Assembly: GCA_007858575.1 (NCBI GenBank)
Contig: CP042279.1
Location: forward strand, 1,984,001 to 2,048,000
Reading direction: 5' to 3'
From: Streptomyces sp. WAC08241
Lineage (GTDB): Bacteria > Actinomycetota > Actinomycetes > Streptomycetales > Streptomycetaceae
Length of the DNA: 64,000 nucleotides
This document shows positions 58,892 to 64,000 of the stretch, one piece after another (within the stretch, counting starts at the first letter, position 1; each line of letters starts with the position of its first letter). The notes under the pieces were generated by a model. It worked only from the letters and a program-made list of their open reading frames with translations. It had not been told where the DNA came from and did not search any database. The position numbers and the translations under genes were made by a program.

Positions 58892-58892
58892 A
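58877..58892. promoter_or_regulatory. Inverted repeat TCTACA-N4-TGTAGA upstream of Spo0M-like gene
   Basis: TCTACACGCATGTAGA: two perfect six-base arms with four bases between. It is 62 bases before the start of the Spo0M-like gene. The identical architecture occurs at 60037 before terD, so a common regulator is likely. Confidence 0.65.
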
Positions 58893-58954
58893 TGATCAGG
58901 CGTCACAGCCTCAAGGACCGTGACGCGCAAGCGACATGAAGGGGTGAACGCCCG

Positions 58955-59950
58955 ATGGTGTTCAAGCGTCTGCTCGGTTCGCTCGGCGTAGGGGGTCCTC
59001 GGTGGACACCGTGCTCGACCCGGGGCGGTGGAGCCGGGCGGGGTCCTCGCCGGGCAGGTCCACCTCCGGGGAGGCGAAGCCGACTTCGCCGTCGAGCACA
59101 TCACCCTGGAGCTCGTGGCCCGCGTGGAGGCCGAGCACGACGACGGGGAGTCGGAGGGCGCGGTCGCCTTCCACCGGCACGTCGTCGGCGGGGGCTTCCG
59201 CCTCGCGGAGCACGAGCGGCGCAGCGTGCCCTTCTCCTTCGCGCTGCCGTGGGAGACGCCGATCACCGAGCTGTACGGGCAGAGCCTGGGCATCGTCCTC
59301 GGGGTGCGCACCGAGCTCGGGGTCACCGGCGCGCGGGACAAGGGCGACCTGGATCCGCTCGCCGTCCGCCCCCCGCCCGTCCAGGAGGCGATCCTGGAGG
59401 CCTTCGGCCAGTTGGGCTTCGGCTTCAAGTCGGCCGACCTGGAACTGGGCCGCATCGACGGCACCGGCCAGCAACTGCCCTTCTACCAGGAGATCGAGCT
59501 CACCCCGGCCCCGAGGTACGCGGACCGGGTCAACGAGGTCGAGCTGACCTTCCTGGCCGGTCCGGCCGGCCTGGAGGTCGTCCTGGAGGCCGACAAGCGC
59601 GGCGGCCTCTCTCCGAGGGGCACGACGCGCTCGCCCGTTTCACCGTGGACCACCACGACGTCGAGCGGATCGACTGGAACGCCCGGGTCGGGGAGTGGAT
59701 CGACCGTCTTGTCGACTGCCATGCCCCGCACCCCTCCCCGGGTCCGTACGGCGACCACGGTCACAGCCATGGTCATGCGGACGGGCACAGGTCGGGGCCC
59801 GGTGTGGGCACCGCGGTCGCGGCCGGTGCGGCCGGACTCGCCGTCGGCGTGGTCGGCGGCATGGTCACCGCCGAAGTCGTCGACGAGGTGGGCGACTTCT
59901 TCGAGGGCGACGACGAGGACGAGGCAGAGGACGGGGGTGACGAGGGATAA
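58955..59950 (+). CDS. Spo0M-like sporulation-control protein
   Basis: About 331 residues. Arrestin-like beta-sandwich pieces of the Spo0M family: [108 protein letters not shown]. The tail has a His-rich stretch ([11 protein letters not shown]), a Gly-rich helix ([20 protein letters not shown]) and an acidic end. Start ATG 58955. Frame changes near 58995 and 59610. The His-rich part might bind metal; the role is unknown. Confidence 0.82.
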   Translation: MVFKRLLGSLGVGGPRWTPCSTRGGGAGRGPRRAGPPPGRRSRLRRRAHHPGARGPRGGRARRRGVGGRGRLPPARRRRGLPPRGARAAQRALLLRAAVGDADHRAVRAEPGHRPRGAHRARGHRRAGQGRPGSARRPPPARPGGDPGGLRPVGLRLQVGRPGTGPHRRHRPATALLPGDRAHPGPEVRGPGQRGRADLPGRSGRPGGRPGGRQARRPLSEGHDALARFTVDHHDVERIDWNARVGEWIDRLVDCHAPHPSPGPYGDHGHSHGHADGHRSGPGVGTAVAAGAAGLAVGVVGGMVTAEVVDEVGDFFEGDDEDEAEDGGDEG

Positions 59951-60036
59951 CCCTCCCCGCCGCCGTCGGTTCGTCGCGCTGGCTTTCCCGCGCGCCTGCT
60001 TTCCGCAGGCCGGCGCACGGACGCATACCGTAATTT

Positions 60037-60052
60037 TCTACACTGCTGTAGA
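60037..60052. promoter_or_regulatory. Inverted repeat TCTACA-N4-TGTAGA upstream of terD
   Basis: TCTACACTGCTGTAGA, same arms and spacing as the site at 58877. It is 68 bases before the terD ATG and lies in an AT-richer stretch (TAATTTTCTACA). Probable operator for a shared regulator. Confidence 0.65.
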
Positions 60053-60119
60053 TTTCTCGGCACTGGTACTCGATCATCCGGGACCGGGCCCCGCCCGGTC
60101 CCGTACGAAGGGATGCGGC

Positions 60120-60693
60120 ATGGGTGTGAGTCTGGCCAAGGGCGGCAACGTCTCGCTGAGCAAGGAGGCTCCGGGGCTGACCGCGGTCGTGGTCGGTCTG
60201 GGCTGGGACGTCCGGACGACCACCGGCGCCGACTACGACCTGGACGCCAGCGCGCTGCTCCTGAACGAGGCCGGCAAGGTCGTCTCCGACCGGCACTTCG
60301 TCTTCTACAACAACCTCACCAGCCCCGACGGTTCGGTCGAGCACACCGGCGACAACCTCACGGGCGAGGGCGACGGCGACGACGAGAGCATCAAGGTCGG
60401 CCTGTCCGCCGTCCCCGCCGAGATCCAGAGGATCGTCTTCCCGTCTCCATCCACGACGCCGCGAACCGCGGCCAGAGCTTCGGCCAGGTCCGCAACGCCT
60501 TCATCCGGGTCGTGAACCAGGCCGACGGCGCCGAACTCGCCCGCTACGACCTCTCCGAGGACGCCGCCACCGAGACGGCCATGGTCTTCGGCGAGCTCTA
60601 CCGGCACGGTGCCGAGTGGAAGTTCCGCGCGGTGGGCCAGGGTACGCCTCCGGCCTCGCCGGCATCGCGGCCGACTTCGGCGTGAACGTCTGA
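60120..60693 (+). CDS. terD: TerD-family stress protein
   Basis: About 191 residues: [40 protein letters not shown] (Ca-binding TerD motif with DxxxD), [60 protein letters not shown], then [40 protein letters not shown]. TerD/TerE proteins bind Ca2+ and take part in tellurite and stress resistance; streptomycetes also use them in differentiation. Frame changes near 60440 and 60640. Confidence 0.92.
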
Positions 60694-60745
60694 CCTCCGA
60701 CCGCCCGCGCTCATCCCCGCCTCCCGTCAAGAGGACACGGACACC

Positions 60746-61075
60746 ATGTTCGGCATCAGCGAGATAGCCATTCTGCTCATCGTCGTCATCCTGCTCCTCG
60801 GCGCCAAGAAGCTTCCCGAGCTCGCCCGTTCGCTGGGCAAGTCGGCCAGGATCCTCAAGAGCGAGACCGCCGCGATGAAGGCCGAGTCGGCGCCGTCCGC
60901 GACCGGGGGACCGTCCACGACCGGGGGACCGTCCACGACCGGGGGACCGTCCGCGGCCGAGGGGCCGACCGTGCTCACGGGGATCGTCCACCCGGCCCCG
61001 CGCGACACCACCCGTCCCCCGGCGGACCCGGCAGGCCCGGCGAGCCCCTCCGGCCCCGACGTACCCCGCGCCTGA
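60746..61075 (+). CDS. TatA/E-type translocase protein with repeat linker
   Basis: 109 residues: an N-terminal membrane helix and hinge (MFGISEIAILLIVVILLLGA, KKLPELARSLGKSARILKSE) as in TatA/TatE, then a Gly/Pro/Ser/Thr linker with three repeats of GPSTTG and a Pro-rich tail. It is an extra TatA-like subunit for twin-arginine export. Good ribosome site; frame intact. Confidence 0.85.
   Translation: MFGISEIAILLIVVILLLGAKKLPELARSLGKSARILKSETAAMKAESAPSATGGPSTTGGPSTTGGPSAAEGPTVLTGIVHPAPRDTTRPPADPAGPASPSGPDVPRA
60901..60954. repeat. 18-bp in-frame tandem repeat in the TatA-like gene
   Basis: Three copies of GACCGGGGGACCGTCCAC (third copy ends differently), coding for the linker. Note that the G5 runs inside are intact in this gene. 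Confidence 0.8.
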
Positions 61076-61083
61076 GGCCGGCC

Positions 61084-61119
61084 CCGCACGGCCGCCCGCA
61101 CGGCCGCCCGCACGGCCCC
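61084..61119. repeat. 12-bp tandem repeat between tatA-like and glsB-like genes
   Basis: Three copies of a 12-base unit (CCGCACGGCCGC) fill the 120-base gap. No other feature seen. Confidence 0.6.
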
Positions 61120-61194
61120 GCGCACAGACACCGCCCCTCCGGGGCCTGTTCACCCGACAGGCCCCGGACGCCGCACGGAAGGCAGCCTCCACCC

Positions 61195-61461
61195 ATGGGC
61201 ATCATCAGTTGGATCGTCCTCGGGCTCCTGGCCGGAGCCATCGCCAAGATCCTCCTGCCCGGCCGCGACCCGGGCGGGATCATCGGCACCACCCTCATCG
61301 GCATCGCCGGCGCCTTCCTCGGCGGTTGGCTCTCCGCCCGGTTCCTCGACCGGCCGATAGAGAACCAGTTCTTCGACCTCGCCACCTGGGGCGCCGCCAT
61401 CGCCGGGTCGTTCGTCCTCCTGGTCGCGTACCGCATCCTGTTCGGCAACTCCCGCGACTGA
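61195..61461 (+). CDS. GlsB/YeaQ/YmgE stress-response membrane protein
   Basis: 88 residues, three membrane helices: MGIISWIVLGLLAGAIAKIL, LPGRDPGGIIGTTLIGIAGA then FLGGWLSARFL and WGAAIAGSFVLLVAYRILFG. Transglycosylase-associated family, typical of stress-induced membrane proteins. Frame intact. Confidence 0.92.
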   Translation: MGIISWIVLGLLAGAIAKILLPGRDPGGIIGTTLIGIAGAFLGGWLSARFLDRPIENQFFDLATWGAAIAGSFVLLVAYRILFGNSRD

Positions 61462-61514
61462 CGCAGCCGACGCGACCGACGCGACCGACACCGACGACGC
61501 GCGGACGGCGGCGC

Positions 61515-61585
61515 GCGCCAGCCGCGTGCCAGCGGCGCGTCAGCGAGTCGTCAGCGGTGTGCCAGCGGGAGGCGTGCCCAGCGGT
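61515..61585 (+). promoter_or_regulatory. SARP-type operator: five direct repeats at exact 11-bp spacing
   Basis: The core CAGC occurs at 61519, 61530, 61541, 61552 and 61563, each 11 bases apart. The units are GCGCCAGCCGC, GTGCCAGCGGC, GCGTCAGCGAG, TCGTCAGCGGT and GTGCCAGCGGG; a sixth, GTGCCCAGCGG, follows after a five-base offset (core 61579). Heptamer repeats at 11-base (one-turn) spacing just upstream of the -10 region are the known SARP activator signature. The RiPP precursor gene starts 100 bases downstream and a SARP gene 740 bases downstream. Confidence 0.75.
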
Positions 61586-61669
61586 GAGCGGAGGGCGGTG
61601 GAATGGTTCCGTACCGGTACCCACGAGGTCACCGGACCGGCGATCCGCCCTGACGCATCGGGAGGCACC

Positions 61670-61840
61670 ATGAACAAGGACCTGAGCACCCTCGCGGACG
61701 AGATCCTCGAGCTCGAGGCCGAGACCTTCGAGATCTCGGACTACTCGGACGCCAGCGAGGTCGTGCTGGCCGGCTGCACCAGCACCAGCTCCACCTCGAC
61801 CTCCAGCTCCACCTGCAGCACCACCTCCTGCTCCGCCTGA
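61670..61840 (+). CDS. RiPP precursor peptide (thiopeptide-type, Ser/Thr/Cys-rich core)
   Basis: 56 residues, ATG with GGGAGGCACC ribosome site. The leader MNKDLSTLADEILELEAETF continues EISDYSDASEVVLAG; it is acidic and shows the EILELEAETFEI pattern of thiazolylpeptide precursors. The last 21 residues start CTSTSSTSTSSS and contain only Ser (10), Thr (7), Cys (3) and one Ala. Such a core is suited to dehydration and thiazole or lanthionine formation. The likely cleavage is after VVLAG. A strong terminator follows. The modification enzymes lie outside the window. Confidence 0.85.
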   Translation: MNKDLSTLADEILELEAETFEISDYSDASEVVLAGCTSTSSTSTSSSTCSTTSCSA

Positions 61841-61889
61841 TCCCGAGTCGGCTCGCAGCGTCCACCGGCCCGCGGCCGGCGCGGACTTC

Positions 61890-61931
61890 GCCCGGTCGGT
61901 GCCCTCTCCACGAAGAGGGCACCGACCGGGC
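61890..61931. terminator. 18-bp stem terminator after the RiPP precursor
   Basis: GCCCGGTCGGTGCCCTCT pairs with its exact reverse complement around a six-base loop (CCACGA). It is 50 bases after the precursor stop. It would separate precursor expression from downstream genes and stabilise the short transcript. Confidence 0.8.
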
Positions 61932-62303
61932 GTTCCGCATGCCTCCGCACCCGCTCCCTCCGGGACCCGCGTGAACACCTCCGCAACGCCCGGAAAACTC
62001 CGTACGGATGTCAAAACGCCTTCAGGTAGGGCGAGTTCGTCCGGAAGCCGTTGAAGGCACCTCCACCAGTGGCGCTGCCGCCGCGCGCCCCGGCCCGGCC
62101 TCCCCCGCCCTCCCCCGGCATTTCACCGACCCCCTTGACCGTGCGATCTACGCAGGTAGACACTCACCACTGCCACACGGCCGAACCACGCGTGAAGACG
62201 GCTTCACAGGTGCTCCTTCCTGCCCGCGGCCGTCGGACACGTCTCCCGGAAGCGCCGTGGCGGCCCGGTCCAGCAGGGGTTCAACCGTCAACGGAGGAAC
62301 TCG
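61932..62303 (+). promoter_or_regulatory. Region upstream of the SARP gene, with candidate promoter
   Basis: Beyond the terminator no gene is visible for 370 bases. A promoter-like pair TTGACC (62135-62140) and TAGACA (about 62156-62161) with a 16-base spacer is present, and the spacer carries an inverted repeat TCTAC-GCAG-GTAGA (62147-62160), akin to the TCTACA-N4-TGTAGA sites though two bases shorter. This would drive the SARP gene at 62304. Confidence 0.55.
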
Positions 62304-64000
62304 GTGCGTTTCCAGTTGCTCGGTCCGCTCAGCATCACCGACGGGCGTGACGTGGTGGTCCTCCCACCGGCCAAACCGACCTCGCTCCTCGCGGCCCTCC
62401 TCGTCCGCCCCGGCGAAGTGGTCCCCACGTCCCGTCTCCGGCAGGCCGTCTGGGGCGAGGAGCAGCCGGCGACGGCGAAGGCCGCCCTCCAGAGTTGCGT
62501 CCTGCGGCTGCGCCGCCTCTTCGCCAAGTACGGCATAGAGGACCAGGCCGTGGTCGCGGTCGCCGGCGGTTACCTCCTCCCCGCCGACGGCGACACCCTC
62601 GACCTGCTGCACTTCCGCCGTCTGACCGCCGAGGCCGAGGGTGCCGGGGAGGCCGAACTCCCTGCTGCGCAGGGCCCTCGACCTGTGGCGGGGGCCGCTC
62701 TCACCAACGTCCCCTCCGAGCTCCTGCACCGCGACGAGGTGCCCCGGCTGGTCGAGGAGCGGTTACGGGTCCTGGAACGCGTCTGCGAGATCCAGCTCGC
62801 CCGGGGCCGATGTCGCGACGTCCTGGTGGACCTGTGGGAGGCCACCCGGGCCCGCCCCCAGCACGAGGGGCTCGCCGCCCAACTGATGCGGGCGCTCTAC
62901 CGGGTGGGACGGCAGAACGAGGCACTGGCCGAGTTCCGGAGGATCAGGACGCACCTCCGGGACGAATTCGGCGTCGATCCCGGTACGGAACTGCAAGAAC
63001 TGGAACTGGCCATTCTGCGCGGCGACGAACCCCGGGGCCCGTTTCGGACACCGTGACCCTCACGTCCGCGTCACCCGCACCCGCACCCACACCGAAGTCA
63101 CCCGCGTCGCTCGCACCCGCTCTCTCGTTACCCACGCCGCTCTCACCCCAAGGCTCGCCCCACGGCTCGCCCGGCGGCCCGGAGGAGGCGCCGGCCGGAC
63201 CCCGTTCCGCCGAGGGCGGCCGTCCGGGGCCGCGCCTGCCCCACGTCCCCGGTTTCACCGGCCGCACCCGGGAGACCGCCGCCCTGGTGAGCCACCTCGG
63301 CGAGGGCGGGCGGAGCGGCTCCGCCCCGGTGCTCGCCGTGGTCTCGGGCGGTCCGGGCATGGGCAAGACCGCTCTGGCCCTGCACGCCGCGCACCTGGTG
63401 ACCGACCGGTATCCGGCGGGCGCCGTCCTGCTCCCGCTGAGCGCGCCCGACGGCACGCCCCGGCCCGCCGACGAGGCCGCCGCGGAGCTGCGCTCGCTCC
63501 TCCCCTCCGGCGCCGCCCACGGCTCCTCCCTGGTGATCCTCGACGACGCCGTGCACCCGGACCAGGTGCGGCGGTTCCTCGACGCGACCGGCTGCGGCGC
63601 CGTCGTCGTCACCAGCCGCATGGGCCTGGCCGCCCTGGTCGCCACGCACGGGCCCGCGGTGCTCCAGCTCGGCGCCCTGCCGCCGCAGGAGTCCCGCGCG
63701 CTCCTGACCGCCGTCCTGGGACAGGAGCGGGTGGCGGCCGAGAGCGGCGCCGTGCACACCCTCACGGAGGCCTGCGGGCACGTGCCGCTGGCCCTGCGGA
63801 TCGTCGCGGCCCGGCTGCTCACCCGGCCGAGGATGCGCCTGGCCGACCACGCCGCGTGGCTGCTGCGGGACCTGCCCGCCCGGCTCGCGCTGCCCGACGA
63901 CCCCCGGATGTCCGTACCGCTCGCCCTCGACGGGGCCCTGCGCCGCCTGCCCGCCCCGCTCGCCGACGCGCACCTGCGGCTGGCGCGCCTCGAAGGGCGG
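62304..64000 (+). CDS. AfsR/SARP-family activator with NB-ARC ATPase domain, 3' end outside window
   Basis: GTG 62304 with GGAGG upstream. N-terminal OmpR-like DNA-binding domain (MRFQLLGPLSITDGRDVVVL, LLAALLVRPGEVVPTSRLRQ, SCVLRLRRLFAKYGIEDQAV), BTAD domain (LTNVPSELLHRDEVPRLVEE, ELQELELAILRGDE), Pro/Ser linker and the NB-ARC region with GFTGRTRETAALV, Walker A VVSGGPGMGKTALAL, Walker B SLVILDDAV and GHVPLALRIVA. Frame changes near 62640, 62695 and 63045. It probably activates the RiPP precursor through the 11-bp repeats upstream of it. Confidence 0.9.

Noticed and set aside
1..64000. CRISPR arrays, tRNA, rRNA, transposases or phage integration sites
   Set aside because: I looked for regularly spaced repeats, the T-loop sequence GGTTCGAATCC and recombinase-type coding; none was found. 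The only periodic repeats are the 11-bp SARP array and short in-gene tandem repeats.

Overview
The window is chromosomal DNA of a Streptomyces (or very close relative). GC content is very high, third codon positions are almost all G or C, and GTG/TTG starts are common. The gene content is typical of the genus: a four-gene conservon (cvnABCD), a streptomycete-order gas vesicle cluster, DUF6397, an AfsR/SARP activator, PPOX/F420 proteins, lipoproteins, an orphan terpene synthase and a large catalase. I see no rRNA, tRNA, CRISPR array, transposase or phage genes.

Layout, left to right. 1-9 kb: tail of a TMEM165/GDT1 membrane protein; a TetR gene with its palindromic operator, coupled to an AidB-like acyl-CoA dehydrogenase; M20 amidohydrolase, cupin, TPR protein, PHB-depolymerase-like esterase, L,D-transpeptidase and SRPBCC protein. 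9-17 kb: PadR regulator with operator, peroxiredoxin, SHOCT protein, a broken flavin reductase, an I36 inhibitor-like exported protein with a lipoprotein, a candidate C-loop small RNA, polysaccharide deacetylase and DUF6397. 17-23 kb: roadblock and PPOX proteins, then cvnD-C-B-A and an MHYT membrane sensor on the minus strand. 23-33 kb: methyltransferase, unknowns, HD protein, esterase remnant, fatty acid desaturase, and a coupled SNF2 helicase/SWIM pair. 33-42 kb: a ZTP riboswitch ahead of folD and a septum-formation-type protein, terpene synthase, DUF1206, hydrolase, Xi-type GST, GAF-SpoIIE phosphatase, DUF6328 and PepSY lipoprotein. 42-45.4 kb: a tightly coupled operon of EF-hand protein, IMDH-family dehydrogenase, isochorismatase-type hydrolase and O-methyltransferase. 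46-52 kb: gas vesicle cluster gvpO-A-F-G-J-L-S-K (minus) and a divergent pair encoding a histone-H1-like protein and an SRPBCC protein. 52-61.5 kb: subtilase, large catalase, ABC exporter, Spo0M-like protein, TerD, TatA-like and GlsB-like stress proteins. 61.5-64 kb: start of what looks like a RiPP cluster, with a precursor whose last 21 residues are Ser/Thr/Cys apart from one Ala, five SARP-type 11-bp direct repeats upstream, and a SARP/NB-ARC activator running off the end.

How genes work together. The ZTP riboswitch ties folD (one-carbon metabolism) to purine/folate stress. The conservon is a membrane kinase-like/GTPase signalling unit. Spo0M-like and TerD genes share the same operator, TCTACA-N4-TGTAGA. 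The SARP probably activates the RiPP precursor through the repeats.

Quality caveat. Most long genes are split by one-base frameshifts. At ten sites examined by eye, adding one base to a four-base G or C run restores the conserved protein. This points to homopolymer contraction in the assembly, so I give whole-gene extents and treat most 'broken' genes as intact in the organism.
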